Part shown: positions 24,149 through 31,976 of the stretch, in pieces | How the letters are laid out: each line of letters begins with the position of its first letter | How positions within the stretch are numbered: position 1 is the first letter of the stretch | From: an uncultured Dysgonomonas sp. | GTDB lineage: Bacteria; Bacteroidota; Bacteroidia; Bacteroidales; Dysgonomonadaceae | DNA length: 45,335 bases | NCBI GenBank assembly: GCA_937995835.1 | Contig: CALKIV010000032.1 | Span: 1-45,335 of the forward strand | Direction of reading: 5' to 3' | Made by a program: the position numbers and the translations under genes | The notes under the pieces: model-generated | What the model was told of the DNA's origin: nothing | The model's database searches: none | Seen by the model: only the letters and a program-made list of their open reading frames with translations

Positions 24149-25126
24149 TTAGTTCTTCATTTTACTGAATTTGTTACTCACCTTAGACACAGGCATATCA
24201 TCTATATTGATCACAGCCTGATAGATCGCTGTTATCACATCTCCCATTCGTTGGATGTCCAAAGTTTCCATCACATCCGTTTTCTGATGATAATTAAAAT
24301 TTCTAAAAAATGCTGTATTCGTCACCATCAAAGCATCAAAGCCAGCATTCCAATAGTTCAAATGATCTGAAAAGTCTACACCCTCAATCTCGAAAGGTAC
24401 TTTTAGATTACTGGTTTCAATGGTTTTGGCATCCTCAAAAGCCCTCGAAAAGTTCTTTACAAAATCTCCATGTCCTCTTTTTTTCACCAGCAAAATAAAA
24501 TCTCCTCGAGTGCCATAAGCCACTTTCATCACCTTGACGGGATATTGTTGCGATCCTTTTATATCGCTAAAATAACCAATCATCTCTATGGCGGCCATCC
24601 CATAAACCTCTGTTTGAGACTCTAAGAGCGACTGTGCATGGATATTACTTCCCATATACGGTGTGCGAAAATAAGGAGGCTCTTCCAAAGTATAGGCAAC
24701 CAATTCCAAAGGGCGAGTCAGTTTTTGCCCCTTGAGCATCCGAGCCACTTCCAAAAGTCCAACAACGCCCGATGCATTGTCGTCTGCCCCCTCCTGATCG
24801 CCACACACATCATAATGTGCACCTAGCACCATGATGGGTTTATCGATTTTAGAACCAAAACGGCATATCACATTCTTATAAACTTTACCATCCACCTCGT
24901 AAGGTTGATAATATGTAGTATCAGCATATTTTTCAAACTCGTTAAAAATGTACTTTGCTGTTTCATCCAACAATTTGACATTCAAATGGTTTCTATATCC
25001 TTCAGTCTTTGTTATTTTGGTCAAATGCTTTTTAATCAAAACAGTATCAGCCTGTGCCAAGACTGTTGACTGGAAAGAAAACAAGGCTATGATCAGTAAA
25101 ACACTTTTTATAATTAATGTTTTCAT
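24149..25126 (-). CDS. Exported M28 family metallopeptidase
   Basis: The 325-residue protein has a signal peptide (MKTLIIKSVLLIIALFSFQSTVLAQ) and a zinc-aminopeptidase domain. Expected metal ligands are visible: His104 in GAHYD, the Asp pair 115/116 in ADDNASG, Glu148/149 in TLEE and His280 in NYHQKTD. The fourth ligand, usually Asp in a DMIG-type motif, is Glu181 in IEMIG. SDHLNYWNAG is also conserved. It would cleave N-terminal residues from peptides in the periplasm or outside. The ATG at 25124-25126 overlaps the sigma factor stop as ATGA; an upstream ATG at 25150 lies inside the sigma gene and would spoil the signal peptide, so it is rejected. Confidence 0.88.
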   Translation of the reverse strand: MKTLIIKSVLLIIALFSFQSTVLAQADTVLIKKHLTKITKTEGYRNHLNVKLLDETAKYIFNEFEKYADTTYYQPYEVDGKVYKNVICRFGSKIDKPIMVLGAHYDVCGDQEGADDNASGVVGLLEVARMLKGQKLTRPLELVAYTLEEPPYFRTPYMGSNIHAQSLLESQTEVYGMAAIEMIGYFSDIKGSQQYPVKVMKVAYGTRGDFILLVKKRGHGDFVKNFSRAFEDAKTIETSNLKVPFEIEGVDFSDHLNYWNAGFDALMVTNTAFFRNFNYHQKTDVMETLDIQRMGDVITAIYQAVINIDDMPVSKVSNKFSKMKN

Positions 25127-25701
25127 ATTTGTATTTTCTTTTCGAGACAAATCTTCAGATTTCGTTTACCATTTTGCAAATAGCTTTTCACACTTTTCAT
25201 ATTATATCCCGTGAGCTCCACAATTTCCACATACGATTTGTTCTCGTAAAAGAAAGCCACAACCGACACTCTCTGAGGTTCGGGCAGTTGGCTGATGCAG
25301 TCATTCACGGCTTGCGCTTTTTCCTCATCATTGTTCTCGTCTAATAGATCGATTATGCTGTCAGATTCCATAAGATTGGAGTCAAAATCTACAATAATTT
25401 CTTTTTTACTAGCCCTGAGCACAGCAAAACAGTGATTTTTGACCACACTGTAGAGCCAATTCTTGAATACCTCTATCTGATAATTCATGATTTTGGGAGC
25501 CAGATCTTCGTAAACATCTATTACTGCATCTTGTGCCAATTGAGCATCTTTCAGATACTTCAAACTCAAACCATAAGCCAAGGGCATGTACCTCTCATAC
25601 AGCAGTTGAAAGTATTTCATATCCTGTGTTTTGTGTAGTTGCTCCAAAAGCTCCTCATCAGTCAGGTTATTTCTCCTTTTATGTAAACCTAGAAATGCCA
25701 A
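25123..25701 (-). CDS. ECF-type RNA polymerase sigma factor
   Basis: The 192-residue protein shows region 2 (FQLLYERYMPLAYGLSLKYLKDAQLAQDAVIDVYEDL...NWLYSVVKNHC) and region 4 (CISQLPEPQRVSVVAFFYENKSYVEIVELTGYNMKSVKSYLQNGKRNL) of the extracytoplasmic-function group. The linker holds an acidic stretch (DLLDENNDEEKA). It would direct polymerase to an unknown set of promoters, possibly its own. It heads an operon with the M28 peptidase (ATGA overlap) and the putative anti-sigma gene, so the three products should be made together. Confidence 0.92.
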   Translation of the reverse strand: MAFLGLHKRRNNLTDEELLEQLHKTQDMKYFQLLYERYMPLAYGLSLKYLKDAQLAQDAVIDVYEDLAPKIMNYQIEVFKNWLYSVVKNHCFAVLRASKKEIIVDFDSNLMESDSIIDLLDENNDEEKAQAVNDCISQLPEPQRVSVVAFFYENKSYVEIVELTGYNMKSVKSYLQNGKRNLKICLEKKIQI

Positions 25702-25725
25702 AAGTTTGCTATTTAATTTGAACTC

Positions 25726-25733
25726 GAAAGATA
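25726..25733 (-). promoter_or_regulatory. Near-match -7 element of the sigma factor operon
   Basis: Minus strand TATCTTTC differs from TAnnTTTG only at the last base, 24 bases before the start codon. An ECF-type autoregulated promoter cannot be ruled in or out. Confidence 0.3.
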
Positions 25734-25813
25734 GTAAATAAAGTTTTAAAAATGATCGCTTTTTATGCTATATCAAGTAGAGTGTTTTTGAGTAGAAAAT
25801 CCATATTTAAAGT

Positions 25814-27361
25814 TTACTTTTTTCTTAAACGATATACTTCATAATAGGTATGAATAGCAAAATTAGACTCTACCTCATAATTTTCGGGAATAGGATATTT
25901 GTCTAACATATCAGCAATTATGAATAAGTAAAGGCTATCATACTTTTGCACTTTATCAAACATATCTTCTGATGAAAAGGTCAATTCTATTGGTCTGTCT
26001 TCAGTATAGTAAGGAATCGTAACAACCTGATGCCAATATCCGCTACCAGCTATAATACTTGGAGTTTCGGGCTGTTCCAAATACCCTTTATCTACTGCAT
26101 CTTTAGACCAATAAATATCTTTATCGTTAAGAGTAATAAATAGCAAAAGCAAAGATAAAGATAGTGCGAAAAGCATCTGTCTCTTATGATCAAATGCTGA
26201 CAAAACAATAGGAATAAACAACAACACAAGGGGCATAGCAGGCGCAATATACCTTTCAGTCTTATATGGTGCTATATAAAAAATCCCCCAACACCAAAGA
26301 AATCCAATGCAGAACCAAATAATAGACAATTTGCTGTTTTGCAGATGTTTCTTTAGATTTCCCTGAATAAAGAAAACGGCAAACATGACAATGGTGAGCA
26401 AGAGAGGAAAAATATTATGTTTGAGGAATACTATTTTTTGAACTAATTGAATAAAAGAATCCCAAGCTCCTTGAAATAACACTTCCAATTTCAATTTGTC
26501 CATAGCCTCTGTTCCTCTAGGTGACAACAATCCATTGATATAAATTGGATAAATAGCGTACAACAATATACCTGCCAAGATCATAGCCATCATCAAAAAC
26601 CAGATGTTCTTTTTATCATATTTTAGCGTGACAAACAATAGAAACAGTCCTATAAGAAAAACATAAAAGATAGCAAAATAACCTGTCAGAAGCACAAGTG
26701 CTATTGCAATAGCATAACTTAACAAGTTATACCACTTGCGCACTTCATCTCCACTCCTCAATAGACAATAGTATGAAATAGACAGATATGCTAGAAGTAA
26801 AAAAAAGAGCTCTTGCATAGCATAAGGCCTCAAATATAGAGAATTACCTACCGAAATAGGATTTAAGTAAGTAACTGCTAATATACCTATTACAGCTATC
26901 TCCCCAAACTTTAGTTTAATACAAATCCGATATAGAAGAAGAAAACTAAATAGAAAGAATAACAAATTCAGGCCAAAATAACGATGAATAACAGACTCTA
27001 CTGAAGGCCCCACATTCCACACACTTAAGCGAATCAACGAGAAATATAAATTAGTATGCGAAATGTCTGAATTATGAATTCTGACATTTTGAATATCCTC
27101 CAAGATAGAAGGTAAATCATTAGTATCTGACAAAAAAACGGCTGTCAGATCTTGTCCTCTGAGAATGGTAGAATCATTTTCATAAGTTTTATCCCAACCA
27201 TATCCATTGTCATTGGAGATCACAATGGATAAGTATTCATCTAAAAACAGATGTCCCTTATCAGAAAACTTATAACATCGAATGCCAAAAGCTAGGATAA
27301 ATACCAATAGAGTAAAGAATAAATATTTATTCTTTTTAACAAAAAAAGTTTGCATAGTCAT
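25814..27361 (-). CDS. GT39-like membrane glycosyltransferase
   Basis: The 515-residue protein has about ten to twelve membrane helices and, just after the first, an extracytoplasmic loop with FLDEYLS, the Asp-Glu pair used by lipid-linked-sugar transferases of the GT39/ArnT/PMT type. A long loop follows, and the last 80 residues form a soluble domain. Such enzymes use polyprenyl-phosphate sugars to modify lipids or proteins outside the membrane. Sequence is AT-rich with Tyr/Ile/Leu bias. It stands alone; no sugar genes adjoin. The gap 27362-27484 to the next gene contains a promoter-like box. Confidence 0.75.
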   Translation of the reverse strand: MTMQTFFVKKNKYLFFTLLVFILAFGIRCYKFSDKGHLFLDEYLSIVISNDNGYGWDKTYENDSTILRGQDLTAVFLSDTNDLPSILEDIQNVRIHNSDISHTNLYFSLIRLSVWNVGPSVESVIHRYFGLNLLFFLFSFLLLYRICIKLKFGEIAVIGILAVTYLNPISVGNSLYLRPYAMQELFFLLLAYLSISYYCLLRSGDEVRKWYNLLSYAIAIALVLLTGYFAIFYVFLIGLFLLFVTLKYDKKNIWFLMMAMILAGILLYAIYPIYINGLLSPRGTEAMDKLKLEVLFQGAWDSFIQLVQKIVFLKHNIFPLLLTIVMFAVFFIQGNLKKHLQNSKLSIIWFCIGFLWCWGIFYIAPYKTERYIAPAMPLVLLFIPIVLSAFDHKRQMLFALSLSLLLLFITLNDKDIYWSKDAVDKGYLEQPETPSIIAGSGYWHQVVTIPYYTEDRPIELTFSSEDMFDKVQKYDSLYLFIIADMLDKYPIPENYEVESNFAIHTYYEVYRLRKK

Positions 27362-27414
27362 TATTGTTTCCGACTGCGTCTACAATATCAAAGTTCAATA
27401 GATTTTAGTAAATG

Positions 27415-27422
27415 CAAATATA
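27415..27422 (-). promoter_or_regulatory. Candidate -7 element of the GT39-like gene
   Basis: Minus strand TATATTTG matches TAnnTTTG, with a TCTG (one change from TTTG) 20 bases further upstream at 27443-27446. Leader about 45 bases. Confidence 0.5.
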
Positions 27423-27484
27423 AACATATAAAACAAAACTAACAGAATAAAAAATCAAAGCCTATCCCCTGAACTGACTTTTTA

Positions 27485-27790
27485 TTATCCAATAGCCTTG
27501 TTATAAAACTTATAGAAATCGTTAACAATATAGTAGACCCCAGCTGGTAAAACTATAAATATAAACCAATTGGCATGGTAAGCACCAAGAATATCGAAGT
27601 GAAGTAAGGCAATAAAGGCAGTAGTGAGCCCGCAACCGGGGCAATGAACGCCGAAAATCGCCGTCCAAAGACAAGGAAAACAAATATCTATACCTGTAAA
27701 AAGTTTGAGCAGGCAAGAGAATATAAAATATCCTGCTATCGAAAAAGCAATCCAATTCTTTTTCATATAGCAGGATAGTATCTGTATCAT
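27485..27790 (-). CDS. DUF2752 small membrane protein
   Basis: The 101-residue protein carries CPGCGLTTAFIALLHFD, the CPxCG(l/m)T motif of DUF2752, between two hydrophobic segments, with a third near the C-terminus (NWFIFIVLPAGVYYI). The function is unknown; the family commonly sits next to TM2-domain genes, as here. Two starts are possible, 27790 and 27766; the second places the ATG at the edge of a hairpin loop. It lies 27 bases (or 51) after the TM2 gene on the same strand and is likely co-transcribed with it. Confidence 0.88.
   Translation of the reverse strand: MIQILSCYMKKNWIAFSIAGYFIFSCLLKLFTGIDICFPCLWTAIFGVHCPGCGLTTAFIALLHFDILGAYHANWFIFIVLPAGVYYIVNDFYKFYNKAIG
27729..27777 (-). promoter_or_regulatory. 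Hairpin across the DUF2752 start region
   Basis: TATCCTGCTAT (27729-27739) and ATAGCAGGATA (27767-27777) are a perfect 11-bp inverted repeat. On the minus-strand transcript the loop of 27 bases opens with the ATG at 27766. The stem could mask this start or lie in the early coding region if 27790 is used. Confidence 0.45.
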
Positions 27791-27817
27791 GCAGATTTAA
27801 TATCTATTAATCGGCAA

Positions 27818-28030
27818 TTATTCAGCAAGTTCGCGTCCGTCAGCCATGTTCATTTTGCCTGTAATAATCATAATCAGATCATACAATGTCCAAAGACCAC
27901 AACCACCTAAAGTGATAAGCATTAACCACCAGTTAGAATATCCCATTAGGAAACGATGAATACCTAATCCTCCTGCTAAAAGACAGATGATGATCATCAT
28001 GGTCTTTTGTTGTACTTTTTTTTCTTCCAT
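27818..28030 (-). CDS. TM2 domain protein
   Basis: The 70-residue protein is a minimal TM2 domain: one helix (MMIIICLLAGGLGIHRFLMGY) with the conserved GxxGxHRFYxG-like loop, a second helix (WWLMLITLGGCGLWTLYDLIMII) containing the LWxxxDL element, and a short polar tail. TM2 proteins are small membrane proteins of unclear role. It begins the two-gene unit with the DUF2752 gene, from the promoter at 28074-28103. Confidence 0.9.
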   Translation of the reverse strand: MEEKKVQQKTMMIIICLLAGGLGIHRFLMGYSNWWLMLITLGGCGLWTLYDLIMIITGKMNMADGRELAE

Positions 28031-28073
28031 TTGTTTTAAATTATTTTATAATGTTGTATCAAAATTGTGAGCG

Positions 28074-28103
28074 CAAAGATATAAATTAAATTATAACTAC
28101 AAA
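28074..28103 (-). promoter_or_regulatory. Promoter of the TM2-DUF2752 unit
   Basis: On the minus strand TTTG (28103-28100) and TATCTTTG (28081-28074) are separated by 18 bases, close to the 19-21 expected for Bacteroidota. The leader would be about 38 bases. Confidence 0.55.
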
Positions 28104-28288
28104 ACCTATCATACAAATTACTTATTTGATAACTAAACAGATACCTAAACAAGAATGCTAAGCTTGCCCTGCATGCATCTTTTGCGAGAGACAAATTAAC
28201 GTTTAAATATTTGACAGCCTTTATGTTAAATTTATTAATTCTACATTAAAGGAAACTCTCCTTAAACATTGATAGAGGAGCAAGATAA

Positions 28289-28350
28289 ATGAGAAGAATG
28301 AGTATCAATTATTCTCATGATAGGTGGGAGATTTGCAATCATTCTCATGA
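28289..28350. promoter_or_regulatory. Repeated TTCTCAT motifs, candidate operator of ldhA
   Basis: ATTCTCATGA occurs at 28311-28320 and again at 28341-28350, exactly 30 bases apart. The reverse complement ATGAGAA is at 28289-28295 and a shorter ATGAG at 28298-28302. The second direct copy ends just before the promoter at 28355. Same-face spacing of about three helical turns fits binding of a transcription factor. Confidence 0.45.
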
Positions 28351-28354
28351 AATA

Positions 28355-28387
28355 ATTGTTGAGGTTGACGTTATTTTGTTATTTTTG
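28355..28387 (+). promoter_or_regulatory. Promoter of ldhA
   Basis: ATTG (28355-28358, one change from TTTG) and TATTTTTG (28380-28387) are 21 bases apart. The ATG follows 44 bases later. Confidence 0.5.
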
Positions 28388-28431
28388 TATTAAAATTAAT
28401 TAGAGAATATTGATCGCAAAATAAAGCAAAC

Positions 28432-29442
28432 ATGTCTTATAAAATAGCTGTTTTTGATGCCAAATCGTATGATGAGGCCATTTTCAACGAAATAAATCAA
28501 AAGTACAATTTCGAGTTGATCTTCCACAAAGAACACTTGGACTATAACAATGTCATATTAGCCAGTGGTGCCGATGCGGTGTGTATCTTCGTAAATGCCG
28601 TGGTGGACAAAAGGGTGATCGACAAACTGCATGAACTGGGCATCAAACTTATAGCCCTTCGTTGCGCAGGATTCAACAACGTAGACATCGCAGCAGCCAA
28701 AGGCAAAATACCCGTAGTCAGAGTACCTGAATACTCGCCACATGCCATCGCAGAACATACGCTGGCCTTGATGCTGTGCCTCAACAGAAAGGTGCATCGT
28801 GCATTCTTGAGAACCAGAGAAAACAACTTCTCGCTCAACGGCATGCTTGGTTTCGATATGTTTGGCAAAACAGTGGGTGTGATCGGTACAGGGAAAATAG
28901 GACGCACAGTGATATCCGTTCTCAAAGGACTAGGGATGAACGTTTTGGCATATGATTTATATCCAAATGAAGAATTTGCACAAAAAGAAAATATAAAATA
29001 CGTATCTTTGGACGAACTTTATAAAAACTCTGATGTGCTAACCCTACACTGTCCGCTGACTCCTGAAACAGAATACTTGATTTCGGAAAGCTCCATCTCG
29101 AAAATGAAAGATGGCGTAATGATCATCAATACAGGTAGAGGAAAACTAATCAATTCCAAAGATTTGATTGATGGTCTTGTGAGCCGAAAAGTGGGTTACG
29201 CAGGTCTGGACGTTTATGAAGAAGAAGGAGAATTCTTTTATGAAGACTTCTCTGACAAGATCATGACTGACGAAGTATTGGCCAGACTACTATCGTTCAA
29301 CAACGTGATCGTGACTTCGCATCAGGCTTTCTTTACCAAAGAAGCCATGTCGAATATTGCTACAACAACAATGGAAAATATCAAAGCACACTTTGCAGGC
29401 GAAAAATTGGTCAACGAAGTGGTTTACGATAATTTCAAGTAA
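28432..29442 (+). CDS. ldhA: D-lactate dehydrogenase (2-hydroxyacid dehydrogenase)
   Basis: The 336-residue protein reduces pyruvate to D-lactate with NADH, a fermentative NAD-regenerating step in the cytoplasm. It has VGVIGTGKIGRTV for NAD binding, the catalytic Arg in INTGRGKLINS, Glu in GLDVYEEEGEFF and His in VTSHQAFFTKEA, and the LALRCAGFNN-like IALRCAGFNNVD typical of fermentative D-LDH. A substrate other than pyruvate is possible in this family, but length and motifs are those of LdhA. Its transcript may include the amidase gene 49 bases downstream. The upstream region carries the motif array at 28289-28350. Confidence 0.92.
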   Translation: MSYKIAVFDAKSYDEAIFNEINQKYNFELIFHKEHLDYNNVILASGADAVCIFVNAVVDKRVIDKLHELGIKLIALRCAGFNNVDIAAAKGKIPVVRVPEYSPHAIAEHTLALMLCLNRKVHRAFLRTRENNFSLNGMLGFDMFGKTVGVIGTGKIGRTVISVLKGLGMNVLAYDLYPNEEFAQKENIKYVSLDELYKNSDVLTLHCPLTPETEYLISESSISKMKDGVMIINTGRGKLINSKDLIDGLVSRKVGYAGLDVYEEEGEFFYEDFSDKIMTDEVLARLLSFNNVIVTSHQAFFTKEAMSNIATTTMENIKAHFAGEKLVNEVVYDNFK

Positions 29443-29491
29443 AAAAGATCTGGCGAGTACCTGTTTATTAAAAAGTACATTAGACGCGAGT

Positions 29492-30694
29492 ATGAAGAAG
29501 ATTTTATTGCTATTTACTGGATTAATATTGATTGGTGGCAGCCTACTGTCGTCAAACTTTGTAGTAGTGATCGACCCCGGACATGGTGGACGAGATCCGG
29601 GAAGCTTGCGTGGCTCAATCAAAGAGAAAGAAATCAATTTGGCGGTAGCTCTAGAATTGGGGAAGCTCATAGAGAGCAATGCACCCGATGTGAAGGTAGT
29701 GTACACCAGAAAAACAGACGTTTTTGTTCCATTAGAAAAACGGACAAAAATAGCCAATCAGAATAAGGCTAACCTTTTTATTTCCATTCACACCAACTCC
29801 ACATCAGCCACCACCACCAGAGCTGTGGGTGCTGACACCTACATCTTGGGGTTGGCCAGAAGTGCAGAAAACTTAGCAGTGGCAAAACGCGAAAACTCGG
29901 TAATAAAATTTGAAGACGACTACACCACTAAATACGAAGGCTTCGACCCCGACTCGCCCGAATCGTATATCATTTTCGAATTTATGACCAACCACCATAT
30001 GCAACAAAGCTTAGACGTGGCATCGCACATTCAAAGTGCCTTCAAACAAGAAGCCAAGCGTGTAGACCGAGGCGTACGTCAAGCAGGCTTCTTGGTGTTG
30101 CGTGAATCGGGCATGCCCAGCATTTTGATAGAACTAGGCTTCATCAACAACCCTGTGGAAGCCAAATACTTGAACTCTACCAACGGGCAAAAAAGCATGG
30201 CTGCTGCTATATACAATGGATTCAAAAAATATAAAGACACCTTCGACAAGGTAGACTACAGTTCTGCACCCAAGAAAAATGTGATAGCAGAAAGGCAACC
30301 GGCAAGCCAAGGTACTGATAATATGAATAATATTCCTCGCACGGCTGTCAATACGACAAACAATAGACCTGCCAACACACAGCAACAAACTGCTCCGCAA
30401 AGCAACAGAGGTACTACAACAAGCCAACAAACTGTGTCGAGCAATACGGGAATCCCTGCCAATGCAATTGAGTACAGAGTGCAGTTTTTGTATTCGCAAA
30501 CAAAACTGGAAGACAATTCTCCAAGATTTAAAGGAATGGAAGATGTGTCCTACTATGTGGACAATGGATATAAATATACGGTAGGATCTACCACCGATTA
30601 TAACGAAATCAGAAGACTGTTCAGACAAGTGCAGACCAAGTTTTCGGATGCCTTTATCATCAGAATGAAAAACGGAAAACGAGTTTTAAACTAA
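29492..30694 (+). CDS. N-acetylmuramoyl-L-alanine amidase with C-terminal SPOR-like region
   Basis: The 400-residue enzyme cuts the amide bond between MurNAc and the stem peptide in the periplasm. After a signal peptide (MKKILLLFTGLILIGGSLLSS) the Amidase_3 domain shows VVIDPGHGGRDPGS (zinc His), KEKEINLAVALELG (zinc Glu), FISIHTNS (zinc His) and LIELGFINNP (catalytic Glu). A Thr/Gln/Asn-rich linker at about 270-320 leads to an 80-residue SPOR-like C-terminus (YRVQFLYSQTKLEDNSPRF). The open frame extends left to 29357, but that part lies inside ldhA and lacks a signal peptide start, so ATG 29492 is chosen. Confidence 0.92.
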   Translation: MKKILLLFTGLILIGGSLLSSNFVVVIDPGHGGRDPGSLRGSIKEKEINLAVALELGKLIESNAPDVKVVYTRKTDVFVPLEKRTKIANQNKANLFISIHTNSTSATTTRAVGADTYILGLARSAENLAVAKRENSVIKFEDDYTTKYEGFDPDSPESYIIFEFMTNHHMQQSLDVASHIQSAFKQEAKRVDRGVRQAGFLVLRESGMPSILIELGFINNPVEAKYLNSTNGQKSMAAAIYNGFKKYKDTFDKVDYSSAPKKNVIAERQPASQGTDNMNNIPRTAVNTTNNRPANTQQQTAPQSNRGTTTSQQTVSSNTGIPANAIEYRVQFLYSQTKLEDNSPRFKGMEDVSYYVDNGYKYTVGSTTDYNEIRRLFRQVQTKFSDAFIIRMKNGKRVLN

Positions 30695-30716
30695 TTTACT
30701 AACATTAAAAAAAGAA

Positions 30717-30748
30717 GCTACACCCTAAAACAAGAATAAAAGTGTAGC
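30717..30748 (+). other. Hairpin between the amidase and mlaD genes
   Basis: GCTACAC pairs with GTGTAGC across 18 bases. There is no U-run after it, so it is not a standard terminator; it may stabilise or attenuate the message between the two genes. Confidence 0.35.
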
Positions 30749-30764
30749 GCTAACCAATATTAAT

Positions 30765-31652
30765 ATGAGTAAAATAACTAAAGAAGTAAAAATAGGACTT
30801 GCATTCATCGTTGCGTTGTTCGTTTTATATTTTGGAATCAACTTCCTAAAAGGATTAAATATCTTCAAACCGTCTAACTCATATACCGTTGAGTTTAATA
30901 ACGTTTCGGGCATACTCATCGCAGATGCTGTGACCATCAACGGATTGAAGGTTGGACAAGTATTTGACCTCAGACTTAATCCCGACGATCCCAAAACTGC
31001 CCTTGTGGACATACATCTGGGCAAAGGCATCAAAATACCTGTGGGCAGCAAGGTGTTGCACGATGCAGGAATGATCTCAAACTCGACGCTGATCATAGAA
31101 CCAGCGGAAGGAGTAACTGAATATTATAAAGAAAGTGACCTGATCCAAGGAGAAAAAAAATCGGGACTTACTGATGTAGCTGCTCGTGTGGTGCCCAAAG
31201 TAGAAGATCTGATTCCTAAGCTAGACTCCATCTTGCATAGCATTCAGTTGTTGGCTGCCGATCCTGCATTAAAACAAACACTAACTAATGTGAGTGTACT
31301 GTCGGGTGAATTGGCAAATTCAACAAGACAGGTAAACAGTTTATTAACAACATTGAACAAAGATCTGCCAGCAATTTCACAAAATTTAGTAGCTACGACC
31401 GGCAATATAGAGCAACTATCTTACCAAGTGAAAGGTATAGATTTAGTATCAACTTTCAACAAGTTGGATACAACGATGTCGAATGTTCAATACCTATCGA
31501 CCAAATTAAAATCGCCGGACAACTCTTTAGGCTTATTGCTAAACGATAGAAAAATGTACGATGAAATCAACGGAACACTCGAAAATGCATCACTACTTTT
31601 GGAGGATGTAAAGCTGAATCCATCGAAATATGTCAATGTAAAAGTGTTTTGA
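30765..31652 (+). CDS. MlaD/MCE-domain lipid transport protein
   Basis: The 295-residue protein has one N-terminal membrane helix (GLAFIVALFVLYFGINFLKG) and an MCE domain at about 35-115 (YTVEFNNVSGILIADAVTINGLKVGQV...ALVDIHLGKGIKIPVGSKV), then a long helical tail rich in Ser/Thr/Leu. MlaD-type proteins form periplasmic hexamers that ferry phospholipids between membranes with an ABC transporter; no mlaE or mlaF gene is adjacent. It follows the amidase in the same direction. Confidence 0.9.
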   Translation: MSKITKEVKIGLAFIVALFVLYFGINFLKGLNIFKPSNSYTVEFNNVSGILIADAVTINGLKVGQVFDLRLNPDDPKTALVDIHLGKGIKIPVGSKVLHDAGMISNSTLIIEPAEGVTEYYKESDLIQGEKKSGLTDVAARVVPKVEDLIPKLDSILHSIQLLAADPALKQTLTNVSVLSGELANSTRQVNSLLTTLNKDLPAISQNLVATTGNIEQLSYQVKGIDLVSTFNKLDTTMSNVQYLSTKLKSPDNSLGLLLNDRKMYDEINGTLENASLLLEDVKLNPSKYVNVKVF

Positions 31653-31976
31653 CAAAAACACTCTATTTAGAATCTGTCTAAATAAGGAAAATTAAAGAAA
31701 GAACTGAAAGTAGCAACAGCAAAGGATAATCAAGATGTTTTAAATTTTACACTTTTTAACTTTTAGGTTTTTAATTCCTAATTCGCTATTATACAACTCA
31801 TTGTATAGGTTTACAGAAGTGGAACATGACAGACGATGTAAGTCGCTATATTTCAGAACAATATATATGAGAAATGAATTCCAAATTTTAAGCAGCTTTT
31901 TTAAAACAAAATAATTTGGCAATTTTACATTCGAATTAGAGAATAATACAACAAAAGTAAATTACTAACATATAAA
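31653..31976. other. 324-base gap upstream of dnaA
   Basis: The gap is AT-rich. A palindrome TTATACAAC...TTGTATAGG is at about 31791-31809 and resembles degenerate DnaA boxes, but no consensus TTATCCACA box or cluster was seen, so an origin is not claimed. No convincing promoter match or gene was found; a minus-strand 60-codon frame here is not credible. Confidence 0.4.

Noticed and set aside
29357..29491. Upstream extension of the amidase frame
   Set aside because: It lies inside the end of ldhA in another frame and would place the clear signal peptide 45 residues inside the protein.
31791..31809. TTATACAAC/TTGTATAGG palindrome as DnaA boxes
   Set aside because: Only one pair, with two mismatches each from TTATCCACA, and no further copies nearby, so it does not support an origin.
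31740..31922. Minus-strand 60-codon frame upstream of dnaA
   Set aside because: AT-rich, no domain, no promoter, and antisense to the probable dnaA leader.
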